Shown in pieces: positions 1 to 9,370 of a stretch of DNA of 64,000 nt. Position 1 is the stretch's first letter, and the number at the start of each line of letters is the position of its first letter. The DNA lies in the NCBI RefSeq assembly GCF_012273015.1, contig NZ_CP050954.1, positions 744,001-808,000 on the forward strand, in the 5' to 3' direction. A program made the position numbers and the translations under genes. Source of the stretch: Hymenobacter sp. BT18 (GTDB lineage Bacteria > Bacteroidota > Bacteroidia > Cytophagales > Hymenobacteraceae). The notes beneath the pieces are model-generated. The model saw only the letters and a program-made list of their open reading frames with translations, ran no database searches and had not been told where the DNA came from.

Positions 1-1466
1 CCGCCGGCCGTGGCGGGCCGCGCCACGAGGTTGGAGCCGTTGTGCTCTAGCTTCAGCGAGGTGGCGGTGCTGTTGCCGGTCAGGCCCACGTACAGGCCGC
101 CTTCGGCTAGGCTGCCTCCGCCTACCGTGGCCCGGTAGCCCGTAGCCAGCGTGCCCGTGCCCAGGCCCACCCGGCCGTCGTAGAGCAGGCGCAGGCCTTC
201 GCGGTAGTTCTGGCTGGCGGCGCCGTAGGAGCCGGAGTTGCCGATGCCCACCTGCAGGGAGAGACCCAGCTCGGCCCCGCCGGCCCGCATCACGGCCGTA
301 GTGCCATCGTGCCCCCAGTAGAGGTGGTCCCAGGGCGCAGTGGGCGCGCGCAGGCCTATGGAGGAGGAAACCACGTCGAGGGCCAGCTCCGGGGTGCTGG
401 TGCTAATGCCTACCTTACTGGTTAGCTTGGCGGGGTAGAGGTCGTCGTTGTTCTGGGTCCACTGCGGGTCCTGAAAGGTCACGCTGCCATTGGCCTGCTG
501 GGTGAGTACCTGGCCGGCCTGCCCGGCCGTGGGCGGCAGCAAGTAGGCCGCCGCGGGCTGCACGAAGCCCAGCGTGGGGCGCGGCCCGGTCAGGCTGCCC
601 GTGGCCGCGCCGCACTGACTGCCGGTGCCGGCCACCACCAGACGGGCGTTGAGGGCGGGTATGGTGGCCACCGCGTCGTCGGTGCCGATGCTGGCTTTCT
701 GAAAGCAGGTCTGCACCACCAGGCTGCTGGTGCCGTCCCACTCAAACGGGCCGCCGTTGAACACCAGCGTCAGCGGCTGCCCGGGGGCCGGCAGCGTCAC
801 CGTGCCGGTGTACACCGTCGTCAGGTTCGTGCTGAACGTGGTGCCCAGGGTGGTGGCCGAGGTCTGGCCCAGCGCCAGGGTAAAGTTGTCGTAGGACTGG
901 ATGGCGCTGCGGTTCGTGACCAGGTAGCTTAGCGCGGAAATCAGCCCGGGGCGTAGGCCCCAGCTTTGTAGCACGCTGGCCGGGTAGATGCACTCGGTGC
1001 GGGCCGAGTTGGACCCGCCGCGAAACGGGCCGTTGCCGTAGGGCGTCGCGCCGGAAGGAATGGGCACGGTACCGGCCACCTGCACCGGGCCGGGGCCCAC
1101 CTGCAGGCCCGTGGCCGCGTCATAGCTCACGGTACCCGCGTCGGCCAGGCGCAGCCACTTGGGCGCGCTGCTACTGCCGCTATTGTAGTAGAAGCCCGGC
1201 CCGCTGGCCCCGCTGCCGCCGGTCTGGTACACGATGAGGCCGGCGGCGGGCGCGGGCAGGGCCTTCGCGTCGGGCACGCGGGGCAGCAGCAGGCCCTTGT
1301 CGGAACTGACGATGTCGAGGGCGGCGGAGGCGTCGGGGGCGGTGGTGCCGATGCCCACGGCCCCGGCGGGCACGGTTTGGGCCAGAGCGGTGGGGGCCAG
1401 CGGCAGGGCCGCCAGAGCCAGCAGCAGGACGGCGCGGCGCGGCGCCCGAACGAGGAGAGAAAGCAT
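1..1466 (-). CDS. Secreted surface protein with repeated GIGTT-type motifs, 3' end outside window
   Basis: The reading frame opens at an ATG at 1466 and stays open for 488 codons to the window edge, so the C-terminus is missing. The N-terminus is a signal peptide: two or three arginines, a Leu/Ala-rich core and an ALAQT cleavage site. Next comes the phrase VGIGTTAPDASAALDI followed by KGLLLPR, which in Bacteroidota marks large exported surface proteins, many of them ending in a tail-fibre-like or type IX sorting domain. A second copy of the theme (KVGISTSTPELALDV) lies near residue 350, followed by Gly/Ser/Thr-rich beta-like sequence. The protein is probably exported and exposed on the surface or released. 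The role, for example adhesion, is not shown by the sequence. The frame is real: several shorter frames over the same stretch are broken, and only this one has a signal peptide and family-like text. Confidence 0.75.
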   Translation of the reverse strand, partial: MLSLLVRAPRRAVLLLALAALPLAPTALAQTVPAGAVGIGTTAPDASAALDIVSSDKGLLLPRVPDAKALPAPAAGLIVYQTGGSGASGPGFYYNSGSSSAPKWLRLADAGTVSYDAATGLQVGPGPVQVAGTVPIPSGATPYGNGPFRGGSNSARTECIYPASVLQSWGLRPGLISALSYLVTNRSAIQSYDNFTLALGQTSATTLGTTFSTNLTTVYTGTVTLPAPGQPLTLVFNGGPFEWDGTSSLVVQTCFQKASIGTDDAVATIPALNARLVVAGTGSQCGAATGSLTGPRPTLGFVQPAAAYLLPPTAGQAGQVLTQQANGSVTFQDPQWTQNNDDLYPAKLTSKVGISTSTPELALDVVSSSIGLRAPTAPWDHLYWGHDGTTAVMRAGGAELGLSLQVGIGNSGSYGAASQNYREGLRLLYDGRVGLGTGTLATGYRATVGGGSLAEGGLYVGLTGNSTATSLKLEHNGSNLVARPATAG

Positions 1467-1690
1467 GGGCAAGCAGGCAGACGAAGAATGGACGAAGGCG
1501 GCTATACACCAAAAATACGACCCGGCGCGGCTCCGCCAAATCCTGCCCGCCTGCCCCGAATAGTAGGCAGACAACCGGATTTGGTAGGTGAGGCCGCGTC
1601 CTGGGCAGGGCGGGAACCGGGAAACGCCGGAGAATCCGGTATATTTATCCGGTCTTTACTATATATAAAATCCGCCGTTACCACCCCCCA

Positions 1691-3553
1691 ATGCGGCAAA
1701 CGCTTCTCTTCCTTTGCTTTAGCGGTATCTTTCTCCTGCCTTTGTTCAGGGCCGGCGCCAGTCCACCCGACTCGGCGCGGGTACGGCAGCTGCGCCAACT
1801 AGCCCAGGAACAGGCCCATACCAACCCTGACTTATCCCGGGCTACCCTGGCGAAGGCGCTGGCCCGGGCCCGCCAGACCGGTGATGCTGCCGGCGAGCGG
1901 GGCGTGCTTAACGATTTGGTAGACCTCAACGGCCGCCTCAACGAGCAGGCCGCCGCACTGCGCTACCTCAACGCCGTACAGCGCCTGGCCACCCGGGCGC
2001 AGGATACCCTGGAGCTGGGCCGGGCCTACTTATACACTGCCATGCTGGCCACCGAGGACGTATCCCGCCAGGTACAATTCGCTGAGCTGGCCAGCCAACA
2101 GTTTGCGCTGTTGCCCCGGCAGCCGTACTGGCTGCTACGGGCCCAGAGTGAGCTGGCCACTGCCTATCTGGCTCAAAAGCGCCTTGCCGCCGCCAAGCGG
2201 GTCTTTCGCCAAGCCCAGCAAATAAGCCAGCAGCTGGGGGAGCCGGGGCCGGAATTTCGCCTGCTCATCAACTGGGCCAAAGATCTGCAGGCCTGGGAGC
2301 CTGATTCGGCCCGCCTGCTGCTGGACCGGGCCCGCTACCTGGCCGATGCCCAGCTGCGCACTCCCTATCCCCGCGCCTACGTACGCAACGTACAGGCCGA
2401 GCAGGCGCTAAAGGAGCGTCGCTGGCCGGAGCTGGTCAGGCTGAGCGCCGAGGCCGCCCGGCTGGGCCGGGCGGCCAGGCTGCCCGCCGTCGTTGCCCTG
2501 GCCCAATCGAACTGGGCGGCGGGCCAGCGCCACCTGGGCCAGGGGGCTGCCGCCTACGATACGCTCCGGAAGTCCTTCGACGCGTATGAGAAGCTCACGG
2601 CCGAGGACCAGCGCCAGGAAGTGGCCCGCCTGCAGGTGCGCTTCGACGTAGAGCGGCAGCAGGCCCGCATCAAAGCCCTGGAGCAGCAACGCCGGGTGGC
2701 CGGCCTACGAGCCGAGCGCCAGCGCACCCGGCTCTACGGCCTGCTGGGCGGCCTGCTGGCTTTTGGCCTGCTTTCCTTGCTGCTGCTACTCTCGCGGCGG
2801 CGTCTGCAGCGCTCCGAAACCCAGTTGCGCGAGGCCAACCAAACCAAAGACCAGCTCATGCGCATCGTCGGGCACGATTTGCGCGGACCAGTGGCCAGCC
2901 TGCAGCTCCTCACCCCCCTGCTGTACGAGGTACTGGAACAGCCCGAGCGCCAGTCGGCCCATGCGCTGGTTCGCACCCTCGACGTGGGCGCCCAGCACCT
3001 GGGCGGGCTGATCGACAACCTCTTTCAGTGGACCCGGGCCCAGGGGGGGCAGCTGGTAAACCAGCCCGACCGCCTGCGGGTGGCGGATGCCGTTGCCAGC
3101 ATTGCGGCGCTGTATGCGCCGGCAGCGGAGCTCAAGCATATTCACTTGCATACCACGGCTCCCCCCGACTTGCTGGCCTGGGCCGACATGGGCCTGCTGA
3201 CGACCGTGCTGCGCAACCTGGTGGGTAATGCCCTAAAGTTCACTCCATCCGGCGGCGAGGTAACCTTGCAGGTGGCCCCGGCCGAAAATGGCCGCGTGGG
3301 GTTCAGCGTGTACGATACCGGCCCCGGACTGCCACCCGAGCGGCTCCACAACCTGCTCACTGCCGAGCGGCTGGAGTCAACTCCCGGTACCAACGGGGAG
3401 CCTGGCACCGGGCTGGGCTTGCCCCTGAGTGCCCGCTTCGTGGCCCTGATGGGCGGGGAGCTGCACGCGGAGACAGCGGCCGGAGGAGGTGCCCGCCTCT
3501 GGTTTAGCGTGCCGGGCCTGCCGCCCGGGCCCATCAACGCCACTAACGTATAG
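1691..3553 (+). CDS. Membrane sensor histidine kinase with periplasmic TPR-like sensor region
   Basis: This 620-residue kinase has a signal peptide (residues 1-24), a long alpha-helical TPR-like region (about 30-340) and one membrane helix (about 348-368). A HisKA dimerisation domain follows, with phospho-acceptor H395 in the motif IVGHDLRGPV, and then a HATPase_c domain with an N-box (NLVGNALKFTPSGG) and a late glycine box (GTGLGLPLS). The helical region would sense signals in the periplasm, and the kinase would autophosphorylate H395 in the cytoplasm. A LytTR response regulator starts 89 bases downstream on the same strand, so the two probably form a two-component pair. The signal that is sensed is unknown. 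Confidence 0.9.
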   Translation: MRQTLLFLCFSGIFLLPLFRAGASPPDSARVRQLRQLAQEQAHTNPDLSRATLAKALARARQTGDAAGERGVLNDLVDLNGRLNEQAAALRYLNAVQRLATRAQDTLELGRAYLYTAMLATEDVSRQVQFAELASQQFALLPRQPYWLLRAQSELATAYLAQKRLAAAKRVFRQAQQISQQLGEPGPEFRLLINWAKDLQAWEPDSARLLLDRARYLADAQLRTPYPRAYVRNVQAEQALKERRWPELVRLSAEAARLGRAARLPAVVALAQSNWAAGQRHLGQGAAAYDTLRKSFDAYEKLTAEDQRQEVARLQVRFDVERQQARIKALEQQRRVAGLRAERQRTRLYGLLGGLLAFGLLSLLLLLSRRRLQRSETQLREANQTKDQLMRIVGHDLRGPVASLQLLTPLLYEVLEQPERQSAHALVRTLDVGAQHLGGLIDNLFQWTRAQGGQLVNQPDRLRVADAVASIAALYAPAAELKHIHLHTTAPPDLLAWADMGLLTTVLRNLVGNALKFTPSGGEVTLQVAPAENGRVGFSVYDTGPGLPPERLHNLLTAERLESTPGTNGEPGTGLGLPLSARFVALMGGELHAETAAGGGARLWFSVPGLPPGPINATNV

Positions 3554-3642
3554 TCCGGAAACCGACGCCGGCATACGCGGGAAAAACGCTGCACTGGCCC
3601 CACGCCCCGATCTGTTAACCCTCAATCCTGAACCTACTCTAA

Positions 3643-4395
3643 ATGCCGCACGCCACCATCCGGGTACTCGCCGTTGAAGACGACCCTGTTCAGACTCTGG
3701 CCCTGGGCGGCTTGCTGCGGGGCCTGAGCTATGAGCTGGTGGGCGTAGCGGCCACCGCCGAGGAAGCCCTGACCCGCTTTGACCAGGAGCAGCCCGACAT
3801 TGTCCTGCTCGACGTAAACCTGGCCGGCTCGCGCGATGGAATCCAACTGGCCCACGACCTGATAAGGCAGCGGCCTGTGCCGCTGATATTCCTTACTTCC
3901 TATCCCGACCAGGAAACCTTTGCACGAGCCCGGCAAGTGGGGCCCTTCGCTTTCCTGGGCAAGCCCTACAACGGGCCCCTGCTGGGCCATAGCATAGAAC
4001 TGGCTTTGCAGCACTTTGCCACCGCGCTGGGCTTACCGGCCGATGCTTCCGGCAGCCATCTGCCTGATGGCAGCGTGCTGCTGGGGGGCGTGTTCGTGCG
4101 GGAAGGCAGCCGGCTGCTGAAAGTCCCCTTCCGGCAGCTGCTGGTTGCCGAAGCCGACCACTCCTACCTACACCTGCACACGGAGGGGCGCAAACACACG
4201 GTGCGCAGCAGCCTGCGCGAACTGGAAGAAAAGCTGCCGGCTCGCCAGTTTGTACGCATCCACCGCTCCTACCTGGTGCAAATCAGCCGCATCAGCGCCT
4301 ACGACTACCACACCGTGACGGTGGGGCCGCACGTGCTGCCCCTGGGCCGCGCCTACCGCGAGGAACTGCTGGGCCACCTGGAACAGTTGCGCTAG
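3643..4395 (+). CDS. LytTR-family response regulator
   Basis: This 250-residue protein has a receiver domain (about 6-125) with an acidic pocket (ED at 12-13), the phospho-acceptor D57 in IVLLDVNLAG, and a conserved lysine in the FLGKPY segment. From about residue 140 to the end it has a LytTR DNA-binding domain, with typical phrases such as LLVAEADHSYLHLHT, QFVRIHRSYLV and PLGRAYRE. It would bind DNA as a transcription factor after phosphorylation by the adjacent kinase. The start is the first ATG after the kinase gene and keeps the receiver domain complete. Its targets cannot be read from the window. The metalloprotease gene downstream is on the same strand but is separated by 187 bases. 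Confidence 0.9.
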   Translation: MPHATIRVLAVEDDPVQTLALGGLLRGLSYELVGVAATAEEALTRFDQEQPDIVLLDVNLAGSRDGIQLAHDLIRQRPVPLIFLTSYPDQETFARARQVGPFAFLGKPYNGPLLGHSIELALQHFATALGLPADASGSHLPDGSVLLGGVFVREGSRLLKVPFRQLLVAEADHSYLHLHTEGRKHTVRSSLRELEEKLPARQFVRIHRSYLVQISRISAYDYHTVTVGPHVLPLGRAYREELLGHLEQLR

Positions 4396-4582
4396 CCCGG
4401 CCGCGCCCCGCTGCTTCTGCTACTACCCGGCCCCGCAGTCCAACCCCAGCCCGGCCCGAGCGGTACTTGCCGGCCCGTAACCGGTCGTGTGGGCAGCCCG
4501 ACGGTTGGTCGTTGATATATAGAATATGGTCGTTGAGCTATTTAGCTCACCAGGGGAGCCTCCGGCGCATTAGCCTTGCGCT

Positions 4583-7500
4583 ATGAAAATGCTTGCGACT
4601 CATTTGCGCCGGGCCGTGCTGCTGGCGGCCCTGCCCACCGTAGCGCTGGCCCAAACCGCGGGCCGCCCTGCCCCCACCACGCGGCTGAGCGCCGATGGCA
4701 CGCCCTACCTCATTCGCCTGCCCGAAGCCGGGAGTGCTGCGGCCCGTACCCTGCCCACCACCGGGGCTGCCCTACTGCACCAGCAGTTGGCGCTGGGTGC
4801 GGCCGACGAGCTACGGCCCCTGCGCCAGGAAACCGACGCCCTGGGCCAGCGCCACGAGGTATTCCAGCAATACTACCAAGGCGTAAAAGTTGAGCACGGC
4901 CGCTATACCATTCACTACCGCCAGGGCCGGCCCGAGCTGCTCACCGGTGAGGTGAAGCACCCCACCTTATCCACCACCCCCGCCCTCGGGGCCGCCGCCG
5001 CCCGGCAGCGCGCCGAGGCTGCCGTGGGGGCCACCCGCTACATGTGGCAGGACGCCCAGGCCGAGCAGCAGCTCCGGGCCCTGACCGGCAACCCCCGCGC
5101 CACCTACCTGCCCGCCGGCGAGCTGGTGCTGGTGGAAGACTTCCGCCGGCCGGTGGCTGCCCGCCCCCTGGTGTTGGCCTGGAAATTTGATATCTACGCC
5201 CAGCAGCCCCTGAGCCGCGCCGATGTATACGTGGACGCGCGCACGGGTGAAATCGTGCTTACGAATGCCACCATCAAGCACGCTACCGGTCCGGCCGCCA
5301 CGCGTTTCAGTGGTACTCGCACCATCACCACTGAGCAGTTGAGCGGGCCCACCCGCTACCGGCTGGCCCAGCCCACCCGCACCCGCAACGGAGTGAGTGG
5401 CAACGGTATCCACACCTACAATTCGGCGGGCACCAATACTTTCGCCACCACCGATTTCATCGATACGGACAACAACTGGACGGCCGCCGAGTACAACAAT
5501 GCGGCTAAGGACAACGCCGCCCTCGACGCCCACTGGGGCGCGGAAGTCACCTTCGACTACTGGGCCGACGTGCACGGGCGCAACAGCTACGACAACGCCG
5601 GCGCCCGCCTCATCAGCTTCGTGCACTACGACAGCTCGCCCGGTGATGGGGTGGGCATGAGCAACGCCTTCTGGAACGGCAGCGTAATGGCCTACGGCGA
5701 CGGCAGCAGCCTGCGCCCGTTCACCGTGCTGGATGTATGCGGCCACGAAATAGCCCACGCCGTATGCCAGGCCACGGCCAACCTGGTGTACCAAAACGAG
5801 TCGGGGGCGCTGAATGAGGGCTTTTCCGACATCTGGGGTGCCTGCATTGAGCGGTACGCCGCTGCCCGCTACGGGCCGCTCCCGGGCAAGTCTACCTGGT
5901 TGGTAGGCGAGGAACTGAACGGGGGCGGCGGCCTCCGCTCCATGAGCGACCCCAACGCCGGCTCCTCGCCCGACACGTACGGCGGCACCTTCTGGGTAAC
6001 CGGCACCTACGACGGCGGGGGCGTGCACTACAACTCCGGGGTGCTCAACCACTGGTTTTACTTACTAAATGAGGGCGGCAGCGGCACTAACGACGTGGGC
6101 TTTGCCTACAACGTAACCGGCATCAGCCCCAGCGGCAGCCCGGCCACCCTCAACGACGCCGCCCGCATTGCCTTCCGGGCCGAAAGCCTGTACCTGACGG
6201 CCAACGCCACCTTCGCCCAGGCCCGGATAGCCACTATTCAGGCGGCCGTCGATTTGTTTGGGGCCGGCTCCCAGCAGGTGGTGCAGGTGGGCAATGCCTG
6301 GGATGCAGTGGGCGTGCGCGACGCCAGCCAGGCCCTCATCATTACCGCCTTCAGCCCCACGCAGGCCGCTGGCAGCTCGGCCGCTACCATCACACTCACG
6401 GGCAGCAACTTCACGGGCACCACCGGCGTGAGCTTCAACGGCACTCCTGCCCCGGGCTTCGTGGTGGTAAATAACACGACGCTGACCGTACCCCTGCCCG
6501 CCGGAGCCAGCACTGGCAAGATTGTGGTGAGCAAGTCCGGCACCCGGGCCAGCAGCGCCACCGATTTTATCGTCAACACCGGGCCGCTGGTTAGCAGCAT
6601 CAGCCCGGCCAGCGGCCCGGTAAGCCAACTCATTACTATTACGGGGCAGAACTTTGTAGCCGGGGCCACAACAGTACGCGTGGGGGGTGTGCCGGCTACC
6701 AACGTGGTCGTCAGCTCTGCTACCGCGCTAACCGCGACGGTGGGCCTGACTACCCCCGCCGGACCCCAGCCCGTGGTGGTAACCACCGCCCCCGGCGACA
6801 GCAACCCTACCGTACTGTACACCGTGGTGGTGCCCGCACCCACGCTCACGGCTTTCACGCCCGCCACCGGCCCCCCGGTGGGCGGCGGTACGTTGCTGGT
6901 CACGGGCACCGATTTCGGGAGCAGCCCGCTCACGGTGAGCGTAGCTGGCCAGCCGGCACCGCTGGTTACCGTTGTGTCTTCCACCCTACTTCGCGTGACG
7001 CTGCCCCCCGCCACGGCCGGCACTACGGGCCCCGTGGTGGTCACCACGCCCGGTGGTACGGCTACGTCGGCCGGCAGCTACGCCTACCAGGATGTGCTAA
7101 GCCTGGCCTACTTTAGCCCGGATGCGGGCACGGCCGGCACCACCGTCACGCTCTACGGCGCTCAGTTAGCCGGCACCACGGATGTGCTGCTCAACGGGGT
7201 GGCGGCCACCATCACGGGTCGCACGGCCAACAGTGTGCGCTTCGTGGTACCGGCCGGCGCCCCGGCCACGGGTACTACCACCGTTACCACGCCCACCGGC
7301 AGCACCAGCAGCCCCGAGTTCCGGGTGCTGCTGCGCCTGCTCGGCCGGAGCCCGGCCAGCAACGGCCGGGCGGCTCCCCGCGCCAACTCCGGCGTACAGC
7401 TCACCTTCTCGGAGCCGGTAACGGCCGCGACGGCCGCCAATGCGCGCGTGTTTTCCAGCCAGCGCGGGGGCCGCAAGGCCGGCACCTGGAGCAGCAGTGG

Positions 7501-9319
7501 CACTACGTTTAGCTTCGCGGCGGCCGCGGGCACGCCTCAAACCGACTTTCTACCCGGCGAAACGGTGCGCGTGAGTCTTCCCGCTACGGTGCAAAGTGCG
7601 GGTGGCGCCACCCTGCCCGCGCAGATGTATCAGTTTACCACGGCTACCGCGGGCACCGGGCGCGGCAACCTCACCGCGGGCACCACTGCTACCAGCGACG
7701 GCAACGCTCTGACCACCAACGTGGGAGATATCGACGGCGACGGCGACCTGGACCTGGTGCTGGTATCGGCCGGCGCGCCCTCTATTCAGACCCTGCTGAA
7801 CGGGGGCGACCAGACGGGCTCCAACACGGGTGTGTTCAGCAACGGCACCCGGTTTTCGACCTCCGTACGTCTCAACGGTAGTACCCTGGGGGATGTGGAC
7901 GGCGACGGCGACCTGGACCTGCTCGCCACTACTTCCTTTCCGAATGACCTACGGGTATACCTCAACAATGGGCTGGGCGCATTCTCGGCCGGCAGCGTAC
8001 TGGCCACGGCATTCCGCACGTACGACCTGAGCGTGGGCGACCTGGATGGGGACGGCGACCTGGACGTGGTAACCAACAACAGCAACTTCGCTCTGCTTAC
8101 CATCTGCCTGAACAACGGCAACGGCATTTTCAGCAGTGGCGGCACCGTAGCCACGGGCCCCAACCCCGGCAACATTGCCCTGGGCGATGTAGACGGCGAC
8201 GGGGACCTGGACCTGGCCTGTGGCCTTCAGGAAAACGGCGATACCAAGTACGCCGTGGCCATTCACCTGAACGGGGGCGACAATACGGGCCTAAACCAGG
8301 GCACCTTCCCCAAGATGCAGCTCGTGCCGGTGCAGGCAGCCAACTGCCGGTCCCTGCTCGGTGATGTGGACGGCGACGGCGACCTGGACCTGCTGGCGGT
8401 GGGCGTGAGCGGCGGCCGGGCAAGCCTACGCCTGAACGGGGGCGACAACACCGGCTCCAATACCGGCAACTTTCTGAACGGGGGTAACCTGCTGCTGCCC
8501 CCGGCCGCCGCCAACTACTGGAGCGGCAGCCTCGGCGATATGGATGCCGATGGGGACCTGGACCTGGTGCTCCCCAGCATTGCCAGCCGCAGCGTGTACG
8601 TGCTGCGCAACGACGGCAACGGCACGTTTGGCAATGCCCTCACCTACCCTTTCACCACTACGTTTGACCCCTACTTTGCGGCCCTGGGCGACTTGGACGG
8701 TGACGGCGACCTGGACGTGGTAGCCACTGATGTAAACCGCGCGCCGGTGCATATCCTGCTGAATCACCCTTTATCGGTACCCTTACCGGTGCAGCTGACT
8801 ACGTTTACGGCCGTCGGGGTTGGGCCCGGCGCTGCCCGCCTGGCCTGGACCACGGCCAGCGAAAAGAACAGTGTCCGCTTTGAGGTGCAGCGCAGCCCCG
8901 ATGGAGAAACTTTTGCCACCATCGGGACCGTAGCTGGCCAAGGCCACAAAAACAGCCCCACCAGCTACAGCTTTCTGGATACTCATCTTCCCACTACCAC
9001 ACCCCAGCGCCTGGCTTACTACCGCCTGCAGCAGGTTGACGCCGATAACGCCATCCACTATTCTCCCGTCCGAACGGTGGCCCTGCCCCAACCAACGGCC
9101 CGCCTCGAACTCGCCCCGAACCCGGCACGGGGCCACGCCACGCTCCGGGGCAGCACCCCCGGTGCGGAGGTGCAGGTATTCGACGCCTTGGGTCGCCTGG
9201 TCTTGATGGCCGCGGCAGACAGTACCGGCACTTCCGCGCTGCAACTGCCGGCCGGACTGCCCGGCGGCGTGTACGTGGTAAGGACTTCCGGGCAGAGCCT
9301 ACGCCTGCTGGTGAAGTAA
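4583..9319 (+). CDS. Secreted M4 (thermolysin-like) metalloprotease with IPT/TIG and FG-GAP repeats, type IX sorted
   Basis: This 1578-residue exported zinc endopeptidase has a signal peptide (1-24), an FTP/PepSY-type propeptide (about 30-220) and an M4 catalytic domain (about 240-580). H388-E-x-x-H392 binds zinc with E412 in NEGFSD; the 24-residue spacing H388-E412 equals that in thermolysin. GGVHYNSG carries the probable active-site H482. Four IPT/TIG immunoglobulin-like domains (about 585-910) follow, then an SbsA-like Ig domain, seven FG-GAP/VCBS calcium-type repeats of the DxDGDGDLD kind, and a C-terminal Por secretion domain that begins LELAPNPARGHATL. The sorting domain implies export by the type IX system and attachment or release at the surface. 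The usual NExxSD has Gly in place of Ala. Secreted Bacteroidota M4 enzymes are commonly this modular, but the long repeat stalk is striking. Confidence 0.93.
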   Translation: MKMLATHLRRAVLLAALPTVALAQTAGRPAPTTRLSADGTPYLIRLPEAGSAAARTLPTTGAALLHQQLALGAADELRPLRQETDALGQRHEVFQQYYQGVKVEHGRYTIHYRQGRPELLTGEVKHPTLSTTPALGAAAARQRAEAAVGATRYMWQDAQAEQQLRALTGNPRATYLPAGELVLVEDFRRPVAARPLVLAWKFDIYAQQPLSRADVYVDARTGEIVLTNATIKHATGPAATRFSGTRTITTEQLSGPTRYRLAQPTRTRNGVSGNGIHTYNSAGTNTFATTDFIDTDNNWTAAEYNNAAKDNAALDAHWGAEVTFDYWADVHGRNSYDNAGARLISFVHYDSSPGDGVGMSNAFWNGSVMAYGDGSSLRPFTVLDVCGHEIAHAVCQATANLVYQNESGALNEGFSDIWGACIERYAAARYGPLPGKSTWLVGEELNGGGGLRSMSDPNAGSSPDTYGGTFWVTGTYDGGGVHYNSGVLNHWFYLLNEGGSGTNDVGFAYNVTGISPSGSPATLNDAARIAFRAESLYLTANATFAQARIATIQAAVDLFGAGSQQVVQVGNAWDAVGVRDASQALIITAFSPTQAAGSSAATITLTGSNFTGTTGVSFNGTPAPGFVVVNNTTLTVPLPAGASTGKIVVSKSGTRASSATDFIVNTGPLVSSISPASGPVSQLITITGQNFVAGATTVRVGGVPATNVVVSSATALTATVGLTTPAGPQPVVVTTAPGDSNPTVLYTVVVPAPTLTAFTPATGPPVGGGTLLVTGTDFGSSPLTVSVAGQPAPLVTVVSSTLLRVTLPPATAGTTGPVVVTTPGGTATSAGSYAYQDVLSLAYFSPDAGTAGTTVTLYGAQLAGTTDVLLNGVAATITGRTANSVRFVVPAGAPATGTTTVTTPTGSTSSPEFRVLLRLLGRSPASNGRAAPRANSGVQLTFSEPVTAATAANARVFSSQRGGRKAGTWSSSGTTFSFAAAAGTPQTDFLPGETVRVSLPATVQSAGGATLPAQMYQFTTATAGTGRGNLTAGTTATSDGNALTTNVGDIDGDGDLDLVLVSAGAPSIQTLLNGGDQTGSNTGVFSNGTRFSTSVRLNGSTLGDVDGDGDLDLLATTSFPNDLRVYLNNGLGAFSAGSVLATAFRTYDLSVGDLDGDGDLDVVTNNSNFALLTICLNNGNGIFSSGGTVATGPNPGNIALGDVDGDGDLDLACGLQENGDTKYAVAIHLNGGDNTGLNQGTFPKMQLVPVQAANCRSLLGDVDGDGDLDLLAVGVSGGRASLRLNGGDNTGSNTGNFLNGGNLLLPPAAANYWSGSLGDMDADGDLDLVLPSIASRSVYVLRNDGNGTFGNALTYPFTTTFDPYFAALGDLDGDGDLDVVATDVNRAPVHILLNHPLSVPLPVQLTTFTAVGVGPGAARLAWTTASEKNSVRFEVQRSPDGETFATIGTVAGQGHKNSPTSYSFLDTHLPTTTPQRLAYYRLQQVDADNAIHYSPVRTVALPQPTARLELAPNPARGHATLRGSTPGAEVQVFDALGRLVLMAAADSTGTSALQLPAGLPGGVYVVRTSGQSLRLLVK

Positions 9320-9324
9320 GCCCG

Positions 9325-9346
9325 GGCCGGGCGTAACAACCCGGCC
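9325..9346 (+). terminator. Possible terminator hairpin after the M4 protease gene
   Basis: A 7-base perfect stem (GGCCGGG / CCCGGCC) with an 8-base loop lies 6 bases after the stop codon at 9319. No clear T-run follows, so factor-independent termination is only a guess. Confidence 0.35.
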
Positions 9347-9370
9347 AAGCCGTGTGGCCGCGCTTTCTGG

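Noticed and set aside
4967..6052. 361-residue open frame antisense to the M4 protease
   Set aside because: High-GC shadow frame with Gly/Val/Ala-rich text and no domain; the other strand encodes an intact protease with active-site residues.
7720..8740. Possible DNA tandem repeat array
   Set aside because: The repeated GACGGCGACGGCGACCTGGAC encodes calcium-type FG-GAP motifs at irregular distances inside the M4 gene, so it is a protein repeat.
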